Origin: Amborella trichopoda
Lineage: Eukaryota > Streptophyta > Magnoliopsida > Amborellales > Amborellaceae
DNA length: 64,000 nucleotides
Assembly (NCBI RefSeq): GCF_000471905.2
Contig: NW_006495906.1
Location: forward strand, 1,220,757-1,284,756
Direction of reading: 5' to 3'
Position numbers and translations under genes: made by a program. A model generated the notes under the pieces. The model searched no databases and had not been told where the DNA came from. It saw only the letters and a list, made by a program, of their open reading frames with translations. Shown here in pieces: positions 21,701 to 32,400 of this stretch. Every line of letters starts with the position of its first letter. Within the stretch, counting starts at the first letter, position 1.

Positions 21701-22282
21701 GAGTGATGCGAATTGACCTCATGGTTAGCCGACTGGCGTGTGATGTCGATACGATCAATCTTTTCCATCATCGCGCGCACCATATCCTCAAACTTGTTTA
21801 TGCGCTCTTCTTGCCCATCACCAGGCTCTCTTACAACCATTACAATGATCGTTTCTCTATGGAGGTCAATGTTAGTGGCAACTGAGGTCTTACGAACTTG
21901 ACGGGTCGTACGTGGTAGGTCAGTCAGCAGGGGGCCAACATACCATCACTGAACTCGACTCTTGTATACTGATCGCGTTTGGACCAATTTGTGATAGTCT
22001 TGGGACCGTGGGTGCTGAGTGGCTGGGTCCTTCTTCTACAACGGTAACCACAACACAGGGATAACGAAGCTCCTCTTCGGGCTTCATCATCTGAAGGGGT
22101 TAGAAGGGATTCAGGGGAAAAGGGTCGTCAGAATTGGTTATTTTGACTACCTTGAGGCTTTAATGGACCTCGTGCCAAAATTGTGATCTAGGTTGCGGCT
22201 GGTCAGCTCTTCTTACAAAGGAGAGAGCTGTCTCCATCAGGTGCAGCAATGGATGAGGGCTAGGGACTGGAGTCATCTTGGG
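21701..22282 (-). other. upstream gag region of element B, no clear frame
   Basis: Sequence between the leader frames and the gag capsid block. Stops in all minus frames. Small plus-strand frames here have no recognisable content. Most likely the decayed N-terminal part of gag. Confidence 0.4.
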
Positions 22283-23215
22283 CTAGGGAAGATGAAGGAC
22301 TCGATCTTCCATCAGGTCATTGCTCTGAGCTCTCTTGTGGGCTCCAAAGACACGACCAAAGTGACGTTGTTGGTTCAAGATGGTACTCTTGGGGAAAACC
22401 TTCGAGTACCAAGGCTGAAGGTGCTTGATCGATGAAGGAAAAGTGGGGAGGAGCAGGATTGACTCATAAGTAGGCCTGAGTCGAGGGCGAGAGGGCATCT
22501 GTGATGGCGATGCATGTGTGCCCCTTGAAGAAGGATTATGGGACACCAGAAGGTCAGCCCAAGCTCGTGCAAGTGATCTAGCTTTAAGAGGCCGAGAACT
22601 ACGAGCAGGTGTCTGTAAGAGAACAGGTGTAGGCCTGCCCCTTATAGAGTGTGCTTGTGTGTGCAAAATAGGAAGATGAGGAGGTCATTTCCTGCGTACT
22701 CGGGTTGGAGTAATGACGGCATTGCCTCGAGGAGTGAGATGCATGTGATCAGTGTGCGCAAGACCTAACCTTGGAAGGTTCGATTCTGGACACAGAATCA
22801 AGGTAACGTAAGGGTTGCCCTGAGGTGTGACTCGAGTGGGTAACCCACGATCCTTGTGGTGTGTGTGAGCGATGGAGACTGTGGGGTTTCCACCTCGATG
22901 TGTTGAGTCTCTAGGGATAGAGACCAATGGTGAAGAAATGTGGGGGGTAGCCTTATGGCATTCCACAGAAGCAATGGCAAATTGTTTGCCTCTTACAGAA
23001 AGGGACTGGGCAGTCTTCTGACATACCCCAGGAACATGACCGGCAAGTAACTTGCGGGTGGCTGGGTGCATGCTGTGTGGGGCAACAAAAGTGCTACCGA
23101 TGCAGGGCTCTTTGATGGAGTTTCCACCAGATCGAGGAGATGGGGAGTGAGGGATTTTTAGGTCCCGCTTCACACCTATCCAGGTTAAGACCTGGGAGCT
23201 AGACAAGGGGCTCAA
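22283..23215 (-). pseudogene. leader open frame of element B (one frame, one stop)
   Basis: Two open stretches, 23215-22685 (176 residues) and 22666-22283 (127 residues), lie in the same frame and are separated by one stop. The translation is rich in Pro, Ser, His, Arg and Thr, with repeated GNPT and RGN text, and probably disordered. It lies between the PBS and the gag capsid. It could be the N-terminal extension of gag or a separate leader frame. I recognise no domain. Confidence 0.35.
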
Positions 23216-23409
23216 AAGGATGGTTAGAACAACATCGAAGGAACTTGTTCCCTAGGGACACTCTCGAATGCGGGGATAAGAAAATCCCCGATCTGAATAA
23301 ATAGGTTACAGAAGTCGCACGCCATAATAAAATGTGAAAAGATAATGAAAACCGATAATAAAAGAGGAAACTAGCTAAACAAGAACGATCCGACTAAGGG
23401 GTAGTAAGT

Positions 23410-23426
23410 CTCAAGTGGAGTCGCCA
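23410..23426 (-). promoter_or_regulatory. primer-binding site of element B (tRNA-Arg)
   Basis: On the minus strand TGGCGACTCCACTTGAG. The first 13 bases are complementary to the 3' end of plant tRNA-Arg(ACG) as I know it. It follows the LTR end (GGCACCTAACCA at 23430) after a three-base spacer. The last bases no longer match. Confidence 0.75.
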
Positions 23427-24199
23427 GGCTGGTTAGGTGCCTTGATCTTGCCCTCCGGATCCTTTGAGGATCAGGCGGCACATGTCTCGGGTTTTGAGGG
23501 AAGACCCAGAACATTTTTGAGATCGCTCTCTCAGAAACCTCTTTTGAGAACGGGGGCAGGTGTTACCAAAAGGTGAGAGAGGAATTTAAGGTGGTTTGGG
23601 ACTTACTCGAGCTGACTCGAGTGGGGCCCTCTTAGATTATGAATAAAGCCCCCCAAGAATAAAACTGGTTCGGAATTGCCTGCCTTAGCTTGTATTCTTC
23701 TTTTTATTCTACAATCACACACATAAATGGCAAAGGTTATAAGACAGGTGGGTCAAACCTCACCCTTTTCCTCTTTGATGAACGTGCATAAGAATGCGCA
23801 TTCAAAAAGAAGAAGAGAAGAAAGACGGGGGAAAGAAGAATTCGAATGAGCGAGAGGATTAGAGCGGTGACTAAGTTGGTGAATAATTGGCCTGAAGTGC
23901 TAGAAAAAAGGGCTCGGTAACTGAGACCGGCTCATGGGATTACTACTAGATGTCACTACCAATACTGACTAGCTAGGCACGATGGTCAATCTGTCATGAC
24001 AATAAAGCAGACCAAGTAATCCTGGCACAACAACATTACCGGTAGATGACATGACTACCATGGGAGGCTAACCTCAATCTCTCTTAGTCAAATGAAGGAA
24101 TAACAAAATTAAGGCAATGAGGAAAGAATAGGAAGAGAATAAGGGAAGAAAAGGAAGAGAAGAGCATGAAAGGCGAGACGATAAAAAAGAGAGATGGAA

Positions 24200-24985
24200 G
24201 GAAGACGTAGTCGGTGCTAAGCATTGCCGACTGTGTTAGAAGGAAGAGAGAGAAAATACAGTCGAACGTTAGGCTTTACCAACTGTATTATACAAAGGAA
24301 AAGAGAGAGAAGACGTAGTTGATGCTAGGCTTTGCTGATAGTTTCAAAAGAAGAGAGAGAAAATACAGTCGTTGCTAGGCTTCACTGACTGTCAGAAGAG
24401 AAGAGAGAGAAAAACATAGTCGACACTAGGCTTCACCGATTGTGTCAAAAATGAAGAGAGAGAAAAAGTAATCGACGTTAGGCTTTACCGATTGAGTCAA
24501 AAGAAGAGAGAGAAAAAGAGGCGGTGCTAGCCTTCATTGATTGAGTCAGAAGAGAAGAGAGAGAAAAAGCAGTCGCCACTAGGCTTCACAGACTGTGATA
24601 AAAGAGGAGAGAGAAATCCAATCGATGCTAAACTTCACCGATTGTGACAAAAGAGAAGATGGGAGAGAAGCAAGGAAGAGAGATCAAGCCGGCGCTAAGC
24701 TTCGCCAATTCCAATAAAGGAGAAAGAGAGAAATCCAGTTCACACTAGGCTTCACTAACTGTGACAAAAAAAGGAGAGAGAAATCCAATTGATGCTAGGC
24801 TTTGCTGATTATGACTGAAGAGGAGAGAGAAATCCAACTGACATTGGGCTTTACCTAATGTGACAAAAGAGGAGAGAGAAATCCAATCGATGCTAGGCTT
24901 TACCAACTGTGACAAAAGAGAAGAGAGAAATCCAACCGGTGCTAGGCTTCATCGACTGTGACATAAAAGGAGAGAGAAAGAGATA
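24200..24985 (-). repeat. LTR1 minisatellite in element B, about 14 units
   Basis: Units of about 50-60 bp. On the plus strand they read GAGAGAGAAA-TCCAATCGATGCTAGGCTT-like text with a CACCGACTG end. They correspond to the units at 12005-12431 in inverted orientation. The copy number is roughly double that of the plus-strand LTR. Confidence 0.75.
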
Positions 24986-25290
24986 GAGACGAGAAGAAGA
25001 GAGAGAAAGAGATAGAGACGAGAAAAGGGGATAGCGATAGAGACATGAGAAAGGGGAGAGAGGAATAGATAGAGACGAGAAAGAGAGATAGAGATAGAGA
25101 TAAAAAAGGGAGGAGAGAGAAAGAGGGAAGGAGAGAGATAGAGGCGAGAAAGAGAGAACGAGAGAGAAAGAGGTGAAAAAGAGGGGAGGAGGGAGAAAGA
25201 GGAGAGAAAGAGGGAAGGAGAGAGAAAGTTACCTACTCAAAGGGTACTAGCCCTTTTCTTCTCTCTCCTCCCTCTCTCCAAGACGTACCC
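24960..25290 (-). repeat. GA-rich low-complexity tract of LTR1
   Basis: Runs of GAGAGAAAGAGATAGAGACGAG on the plus strand, CT-rich on the coding strand. It lies between the minisatellite and the R region, as in the copy at 11650-12004. Confidence 0.75.
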
Positions 25291-25314
25291 ACAAGCTCAA
25301 GTAAGAATCAAAAT

Positions 25315-25320
25315 TTTATT
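25315..25320 (-). promoter_or_regulatory. polyadenylation signal in the LTR of element B
   Basis: AATAAA on the minus strand in the context CAATCAATAAAATTTTGAT, the same as at 11621 in the plus-strand LTR1 copy. Confidence 0.6.
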
Positions 25321-25371
25321 GATTGATCCAAGAAGAATGAATCCGTTCTTTGTACAATGAGGCAGTGCCTG

Positions 25372-25379
25372 TTTATATA
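25372..25379 (-). promoter_or_regulatory. TATA box in the LTR of element B
   Basis: TATATAAA on the minus strand followed by CAGGCACTGCCTCATTGT. This context is shared with 11562-11569. Confidence 0.75.
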
Positions 25380-25754
25380 AAACTAGGCTAAAATGTGGGT
25401 GTATGCCTAAAAACTACTTTGAATTAAAGATAATTACAATTTAATTGAATTTAAAAAAATTCTAAAAATGGGTGTAAAATGACTGTTTTGCCCCTGCCTA
25501 ACAATATGTGAAATTCTAGAACAGTCCCTGCTGCTGCTCGAGAACTTACATGATATTCTATGGCTTACCCAGGGTTGTTCTGATGCCCGTTTGATTGAAA
25601 AATTATTGTTTTCTTGTAGGGCTCGGCATGACGATCATTTTAATACCAACTTCAAGCCATGAATCATTTATTGACTTGCTTCCTATCAGGGACCAAGGTG
25701 CTGAAAAATATGTTCAAACAGTCACCACTGTACATGATATTTATTCTCTCTCTT

Positions 25755-25985
25755 TTATTTGGCATGGCAGGGTTCACCGCCATGCACGACATTTCTTTGC
25801 TCTCTTCTCTCTCTTCAGTTTGGCACGGCAGGGTTCACTGTTGTGCATGACATCTCTTCTCTCATTTCTCTCTTCTGTTTGGCATAGCAGGGTTCACCAT
25901 CGTGAACAACATCTCTCCTCTCTCTTCTGTTTGGCACGACAAGTTTCATCTCCGTGCACGACATCTCTTCTCTTCTCTTCTTCTC
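25755..25985 (+). repeat. four units of a 53-63 bp minisatellite
   Basis: Units start with GGCATGGCAGGGTTCACC-like text near 25760, 25823, 25881 and 25934, each followed by a hairpin-prone GTGCA-ACGAC and a CT-rich tract. Confidence 0.7.
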
Positions 25986-26011
25986 TCATTCTCTTCATCT
26001 CTTCTCCCTTT

Positions 26012-26400
26012 TGGAAGGTTTAGCGAGAGCCGAGCTAACCTTCTGTTTCTTTTCTCATTCCTTTCTTCTCTTTCTATTTTCTTCTTCTCACTTCTCTTCT
26101 CTTCTCTTTTTCTCGCATACTTTTAGTCTCTCGCTTTTAGAAGGTTAACTAGAGCCAAGCCAACCTTCACTCTTTTTTTCTCGTTCCTTTTCTTCTCTCT
26201 CTATTTTCTTCTTCTCACTTCTCTTCTCTTCTCTTCTTCTCTCATTCTTTTCATCTCTTCTCCCCCTTTGGAAGGTTTAGCGAGAGCCAAGCTATCTTTC
26301 ACCCTCTTTCTTATTCCTTTTCTTCTTCCTCTCTTTAAAATAAATGTTTTTCTTTCTTTACCTCTGAAGACCTAAGTGAAAGCAAGACTAGCCTTTGTTT
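26012..26400 (+). repeat. three to four units of a 128-bp minisatellite
   Basis: GGAAGGTTTAGCGAGAGCC-type cores occur near 26012, 26140 and 26269, with a more diverged one near 26364, separated by CT-rich text. Confidence 0.65.
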
Positions 26401-26574
26401 CCCTTTTTCTCTCTACAAAAATATTTTCATTCTTTACCTTTGAAGAGGTAGTCTCTTCTCTCTAATGTATTTTCTCCATCTTACCCTTTTCCCTTTCTCT
26501 TTATTGTAAAATATGCATTAAGAGTCCCTCGTCACGGAGGCATCGTGAGGCTATTAAATTGACACGAACTCTAT

Positions 26575-26700
26575 TATGTTATTTTTTCATTTTCCTTTGA
26601 GTACACACACACATGTGCGATCACCCTATGACAAGGTGGGGTCCTTTAGACCCACTTTTCTATACTTTGAATGTGTGTGCGTGTGTGTGTGTTCGCAGGA
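26575..26700. repeat. short CA/TG microsatellites
   Basis: An ACACACACACATGTG run near 26601 and a GTGTGTGCGTGTGTGTGTG run near 26672. They belong to the LTR of element D. Confidence 0.7.
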
Positions 26701-27448
26701 AAGAAGAAATAGATCAAGGGAGGAGATTCCAAACTGGCCTCAGGCCAGGGGTGCGCTCCACGTAATCTAAGAGGGTACCCATGCGATCCAGCCTGAGCAT
26801 GTCATGGACCCACATGAGGTAAGTCCCTCCTCATAACCAAATTCCTCTCTCACCGGTTGGTATTCCTGCCCGTGTCCCCTTTATGCGGTTTTTGAGAGAG
26901 CGATCTCAGGTCCCGGGCTTGATGCAACCCTGGAACCATGCCACCAAGTCATCCCGACCTGGAGGGTGAGATCGAGGCACCTAACCACCAAGATTTTCCC
27001 AACTTGATACCAAATGATAAGGAGCTAGCCCATATCCCTAAGGCCGAATCTAAGAGACACATGCGGGCTCAGAAGCTACATGTGAAGGTAGTCCTTAAGC
27101 ACGCAGGTGAAGTCCTTAATCAATATACTTGTGAAAGACCGAAGGTAGTTATCGAATCAAGCGATTGTTCCATGGTCGAGATGAGGTCAAGATTCATGAA
27201 TAAGGAATCTAAAGTATGACTTGGGGGATGGTTTCTTCAAAATATGGTCATGCAATGTAACGCTAGAAATCCCCAATAAGGTCAATAAGGACGAAGAACT
27301 TATGGGGAACATGAGAAATCGCTCTTGGGTTTGATGATATACCATCTCTCGCATCTAATGAGCGACTTACACCCAGCAAGCCTCCTGCGAAGAGAGCAGA
27401 CTACGTCGATAGGTTGTCACCAATCCCCATGTTACCCGTAGCATCGTC

Positions 27449-29040
27449 ATGGCTCAAAAATCCTCATTTGTGCTAGCTAACACTCCGACACTCCCCTTCG
27501 AGTTGTTGGAATCTATTATGCCTATTTCAGACAGTGAATCCATCGGACCATTCGAGAAACAACCCATTGTAAGTATAATGATGGTTGGAGTGGGAAATAA
27601 CTCAATTGAGTACGAAGAGCTGCTACATATGAGGTCTATGCTGGCTCAAAGGGAGGCTGAACTCCAAACGCAGGGTGCTGAACTCGAGGCGCTAGAGGTA
27701 GCCTGAGTAACTACCACTTGGGGCAATCCATCTAGACAACAGTCCTCAAACCCAATCATGGAAAATCGATTGGTTCACTAGCCTATGCCACGGTTGCCTC
27801 CACATCTTGCCAATACTGCTTTGACCGTTGAAGCAGTATGCGACCTGGTGATGGAGAACTTAAAGTCCTTGCATCTTCCTAGTATACAATCGATAGATAC
27901 TTCTCAAATGCGATATCCCGCATACATTGACGAGGTGCCTAAGTTTCTAATGTTTGATGGGAAAGGCTCCCCTCATCAACACTTGACCCATTTTGTGTCA
28001 ATATGCGCGAACACAGCCAATAACGGACACCTCTTGATGTGTCTGTTTAGTCGTTATCAGGGCCGGCCCTTGCCGGGTATTCACAGCTAACTGTCGAGAC
28101 CATATTCCATGGAGGCAAATGTAAGAGGCATTCTTGGCACGTTTTAACAACACAGAAATGGATGTTCATCTATCTGCGCTTTTTAAGTACGAGGCAAAAG
28201 GACCATGAACCCGTGCAAAAATACATAAAAATATGGCAAAACCTTAGCATGGGGAAGGAAACCCCACTCACTGAGACTCAAGAGGTGCACATGTGCATCA
28301 AGATCATGAGGTCAGAGATCACGATACCCCTACATACTTTCGATCGTCGAACTTTCAGCGACCTGCTTTCTAGTATTGTGAACCTCAAAAACCTCATAGA
28401 AAGATTTGGACTCAGCCCTAAGCCAGTGATCATTAAAAGCGAACCTGATAAATTTCAAAGCCAAGCTACTCAGGCTAAGACAACTATGACTACCTTGGTA
28501 ATCGCCTAAGGAGGAAGGGGAAAGAATTATCGACCTCCCAAGAATTATGACTCTCAACAACCATCAAGACATGGATGAGGAGGATAAAGAGGTAGACAAC
28601 GGACCTTCTGGGAACTCCTTAATAGGAAGTATTCATTTGACACGGATCAGGTTCTAGAGATATTGGAGAACCTCTTAATAGCAGGGACCATTACACTCCC
28701 TCCACTGAAATATCCTGATCAAGTAAGCCAGACTAATCAACCCGACTACTATGTGTATCATCAGATGTTAGGACATGTGGTAGAAGAGTTTTTCCCTTTG
28801 AAAGATATCATTGAGAATCTTATCAAAGAGGGAAGCTAAAACCCTATTATGTGTATCATCAGATGTTAGGACATGTGGTAGAAGATTGTTTCCCTTTGAA
28901 AGACATCAATGAGAATCTTATCAAAGAGGGAAAGCTAAAAATCGATGAGCAAGAGGCGTCAACCTCATAAACAGTAGCGGATAACGTGGTGTCTCTGGTG
29001 GACAATTAATGTGGACCCTCAAAAGTAGTAAAGGGTTTCT
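27449..29040 (+). pseudogene. gag of element D
   Basis: Stretch 27449-27706 has a short coiled coil (MRSMLAQREAELQTQGAEL). Stretch 27785-28090 has the conserved gag entry PKFLMFDGKGSPHQHLTHF. After a frameshift near 28060 the block FLARFNN-like text and 28162-28509 continue (VHMCIKIMRSEITIPLH). A zinc-knuckle region follows (VYHQMLGHVVEDCFPLKD), present twice because of a 98-bp tandem duplication; its first Cys is Tyr. Stops occur at 27703, 28088, 28507 and later. These features match Tat gag proteins. Confidence 0.8.
28750..28945 (+). repeat. 98-bp tandem duplication across the zinc knuckle
   Basis: TATGTGTATCATCAGATGTT begins at 28750 and again at 28848; both copies run to ATCAAAGAGGGAA. 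The first copy has lost the Asp-Cys of the knuckle, the second keeps it. 98 is not a multiple of three, so the duplication itself shifts the frame. Confidence 0.85.
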
Positions 29041-29078
29041 TGTACCAAGAGCCTTATGCCTTCAATAAATCCTTGGTG

Positions 29079-29119
<41 letters not shown>

Positions 29120-29322
29120 TCTCTCTAGTGGTCTGTATTACGTTCGTTAGAGAAGAAGGTAGTAAGTAAGAAGAGATACTACTACAAGTAGACGTCTACA
29201 TACGTGTANNNNNNNNNNNNNNNNNNNNGGTAACGAATTAATAGTACGGTACCGTACTAAAGTAAGTTAAAGGTTTACGTTACGTACTAACGAGACTTAC
29301 TGTCTTACTAATAATACTTGTG

Positions 29323-29360
<38 letters not shown>
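29079..29360. other. (AT)n tracts around a 20-base assembly gap
   Basis: Two (AT)n runs, about 29079-29117 and 29324-29359, both preceded by GTGTCATATAT. Between them is unusual sequence of short repeated words (TACTACTACAAGTAG, GTACGGTACCGTAC) and 20 undefined bases at 29209-29228. It does not match element D. It may be an assembly or base-calling artefact. Confidence 0.6.
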
Positions 29361-29363
<3 letters not shown>

Positions 29364-29379
29364 GCTCCTCCTTATGGGC

Positions 29380-30189
29380 TTGATTATTCCGTTGAAGAGA
29401 AAGGGAGTATAAAGAAGGAGATCTACCTCAAATGGAAGCTCATACTGTCGATATCATGACTCTCATCCACATGGGTTGGAGGATTGCTGGTCCATGACAG
29501 ATTTGATACAAGAATAGATAAATCGCAGGATGGTTGTTCTATCTAAGGGCTCGACCATGCATAGCATCAGCCCGGTCCCTGTGTTAGAGAAAGTTGAGGG
29601 GTGCCTTTACTCGGAGATCTTTGAGTTATGCTCAGAATACTCTGGGACCCTTAACTATTCGGCAGACACTGGGGAAGTTTCTGAGCAGGATTGGATTGCC
29701 TAAGTTAGCCATAAAGAGAAGAAGCAAATGTAGTCTGAAGCTCTAAAGACGACTGGTTTAGACACATTGGAGACAAAACTATCACAAATGCAAATAATGG
29801 CAAAAAATGAAGGGAAAGTTTCTCCCTCTTCATCTAAAGGAGTCACAAATCAAAGCAGAAAGTGAACCAAGCACTCGGATGATGAAAATCCTCAGCCAAC
29901 ATTACCACCACACCCTACCCTGAATGATTTCATGCTTAGGCCTCTGATGATGAGTGGCCTTCATGAAAAAGGGGTGGTGAGTGAAGCCTCTGTAGAAATG
30001 GTTTGTAATATGACTTGGGTAGTGGAAAAAGACTCTATCCCCCAAGCCATGCAGTTGGAATTAAGGTCACTATAATCAAGCCACCTAAAGACGTCGCGCC
30101 CAAGCGGGTCATGCCCTTACAGAAATACAAGTCGAGGAGCTTGATGTCGACCATCACCCAAAATGACCAGTGAATGGAAAAGTATATGA
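29380..30189 (+). pseudogene. second knuckle and spacer of element D
   Basis: A second Cys-His motif is readable near 29433-29500 (YCRYHDSHPHGLEDCW, then DLIQE). It is followed by a polar, Ser- and Glu-rich spacer with the frame PHPTLNDFMLRPLMMSGL. Stops interrupt it. Tat gag proteins often carry two such motifs on either side of a linker. No catalytic domain is here. Confidence 0.6.
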
Positions 30190-31152
30190 GTATAATGTGG
30201 CATCTAATTTACAAAGAATACCTATTTTTATAAGCATTTATGATGCTCTCATGCTTTCAAAAGAACTTCAAGCAACCATTATACATGTCCTTTCATCACC
30301 AGAAGAGTTTCAAGTTGAAGTCAAGTCAAACTTCACCCAGTAATTCTAGCTGATGCTTTGCCAGTCACCTTCTCTGATGCGGATTTGCAGTTGGGAGCCA
30401 AGTCTCATAAGCGCCCCCTGATGGTAGACAAAACCCTGCATGGAATCCACGTCAATCGAATAATGATAGACAAAGAATTAGCAGTAAACCTACTCCCTTT
30501 AAAAAGATTGAGAGCCATAGGGATGGATATCAAGAACTTACAAAAAGGACATATAATAATACAGGGTTTCAACCAGGCTACTCAGCAAACCATAAGGAGC
30601 ATCAAATTGAAAATTAGAACCGAAAAATTTGAGGCATATATTACATTTCAGGTCATTGAAACTGAAGCTTCTCACAACGTTATGTTGGGATGCCCCTTGC
30701 TACATTACAATGGAGTCATCCCCTCAACCCTTCATCAATGCTTCAATTACTTCCATGAAGGGAAGCAGCATAAAATCTATGTCGATCGAAGGCTAGTCAC
30801 CAAGGTGGAATCCCATTATGCGAATGTCGGGTTTTACCTACTCGAAGATCCAGATGCTCACTCAGTGAAGATACTGGGAAGTGAAAGTGGTTTCGATGAT
30901 GATCATGAGATTGGGCAAGCCTTGATTAGGGCCTTTGATGGCTTGGATGTTGTAGTAGGGGCCAGGCCACTCACTTCTGTTGTACCGGTAAAGGTTGATC
31001 TAGATATATTATACCATATTGCCGATGACATAATCAATTCTCCCCTGAAAGCAAGATTTAAGAAAGAATATCAAAAGGAATATAAGGCTCTTTCCTTGAA
31101 AGATGGATCTTCAAAGCAGCAATGGAAGCTATATAGTCCTCAAGCTCATTAG
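30190..31152 (+). pseudogene. aspartic protease region of element D
   Basis: The precursor block (LQRIPIFISIYDALMLSKEL) at about 30207-30270 is followed by two stops, then an open frame 30358-31152 of 264 residues. Motifs: VTFSDADLQLGAKSHKRPL, VNRIMIDKELAVNLLPL, IIIQGFNQATQQT, ASHNVMLGCPLLHYNGVIP, TLHQCFNYF. In active relatives the site reads V-D-G/S-G-S; here it is IDKEL, so the catalytic Gly pair is gone and the enzyme is dead despite the long frame. It would cleave gag-pol in the particle. Confidence 0.8.
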
Positions 31153-31499
31153 ATCATGAAAAATATGAATAATGTGAAGGTTTGAATAATGTGAAGGGGA
31201 TGATAGCACCCTTCCAAGCCATTGAGAAGGTGTCTCGTAGGAAATTAACACTCCAGCGCTCAGATATACCATAACCCTCGAATCTACCTCAAAAGGTGTA
31301 CTTAAGGGGAAGTGGACGGTCAAGTGTGCTATGGTATCTACCAGCAGCCATGATGGCCAAGACTCAGATGATGAGGTTGAGATAGAGAGTGCCCCTCGAC
31401 AATTGGAGAATGGGGGTCAAGCCATTGTCAATGAACTGATTGAGATCGAATTGGGTGAAGAAGTAGATCATGGGCCCACGTTCTTGAGTTCTTCTTTAG

Positions 31500-32400
31500 A
31501 CTAAGAAGAGAGGGAGCAATATGTCAATTTCCTTCGGCTTAACTGGGACACATTTGTATGAAACTACCATGAGATGCCTGGGTTGGATCCCATAGTAGCT
31601 ATTCATAAGCTCTTTGTCTATCCTAACATCAAGCCGACAAAACAACCTCAAAGAAAATTTCACCCAGACATAGCTCCTGAAATTGAGGATAACGTTAACA
31701 AGCTGGTGGAGGTTGGATTTTTCAGGGAGATGATATACCCCATGTGGCTGGCTAACATAGTACCGACCAAGAAAAGGAACGAGCAGATAAGAGTTTGCAT
31801 TGATTTTCGCAATCTCAACTCGGCTTGCCCCAGTATGACTGCCCCTTACCCCTTACAAAAATTATGATCGACTCCACAGTGGCCTGGTAGACCTTCTCAT
31901 TCATGGATGGATGTTCTGGTTATAACCAAATCATGATGGCTCTTGAAGACAAAGAATTGACTGCCTTTAGACCCCAATGCGTCATGACAATCATATTTGG
32001 GGACATCCTCCATGATGTGATCGAATTCTATGTGGATGATCTGATTGTCAAGTCGAATGACCGATCTGCACACCTTACAAACTTAGAAGTTGTTTTTAAA
32101 AGGTTAAGAAAGCATCAACTATAGATGAATCCTTTGAAGTTTGCATAAGAGGTAAAATCAGGTAAATTTCTGCCGTTTATTGTGAGGCACCGAAGAATTG
32201 AAGTAGACCCCACAAAGATATATGCCATACAAGAGATGCCTCCACCAAAGAATTTGCGTTAGTTGAAGTCTCTCAAGAGTAGTTTAGCATACATTCGGCG
32301 GTTCATATGCAACTCTCACAATGATGCCAGCCCTTTTCCCAGCTCATGAAGAAAGACACTCCTTTTGAGTGGGATGAATCTTGCTAAAATGTATTTTCAA
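31500..32400 (+). pseudogene. reverse transcriptase of element D
   Basis: Stretch 31574-31867 covers the start (MPGLDPIVAIHKL, then ANIVPTKKRNEQIRVCIDFR). After a stop and frameshift, 31903-32124 has MDGCSGYNQIMM and then FYVDDLIVKSNDRSAHL, so the YVDD catalytic motif is present. The segment that normally precedes it (a PFGLKNAGATYQ-type motif) is missing: the text goes from TAFRPQC directly to MTIIFGDILHD. The thumb follows to 32400 with stops. Inactive because of the deletion. Confidence 0.85.

Larger units (their letters stand above)
17474..23429 (-). mobile_element. Element B: Tat-lineage internal region, gag and protease only
   Basis: On the minus strand the order is LTR1 (23430-25680), tRNA-Arg PBS, leader frames, gag, zinc knuckle, spacer, protease and a G-patch-like end. 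RT, RNase H and integrase are not found; the element stops at 17474 and the PMD remnant follows in the opposite direction. Frameshifts and stops occur throughout. It is therefore a defective, non-autonomous copy. The spacer is homologous to element A, which ties both to one family. Confidence 0.85.
23430..25680 (-). mobile_element. 5' LTR (LTR1) of element B, U3 truncated
   Basis: It ends GGCACCTAACCA at 23430 next to the PBS. Going upstream on the minus strand: a conserved U5 block (GAGAGCGATCTCA near 23540), unique sequence, the minisatellite 24200-24985, a GA-rich tract, polyadenylation signal, TATA box, and U3 sequence matching 11280-11560 of the plus-strand copy. Homology stops at about 25680, where an LTR of element D abuts head to head, so the 5' terminus is lost. 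Confidence 0.8.
25740..26987 (+). mobile_element. LTR of element D, U5 side only, plus strand
   Basis: It ends GAGATCGAGGCACCTAACCA at 26987, nearly identical to the LTR end of element B. The conserved block GAGAGCGATCTCA lies near 26896. Upstream are CT-rich sequence and two minisatellites of its own. The U3 with TATA box is missing. The left edge meets the truncated LTR of element B. After 26987 no tRNA-Arg PBS is seen, so the start of the internal region has been lost. Confidence 0.7.

Noticed and set aside
25595..26148. Overlapping frames of 63-142 codons
   Set aside because: They lie in CT-rich minisatellites of the LTR of element D and change frame with each unit.
26938..27219. The 93-codon frame at the start of element D as a host gene
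   Set aside because: Its first residues translate the LTR end (the same EGEIEAPNH text appears in LTR copy E), so it is a read-through of LTR and leader.
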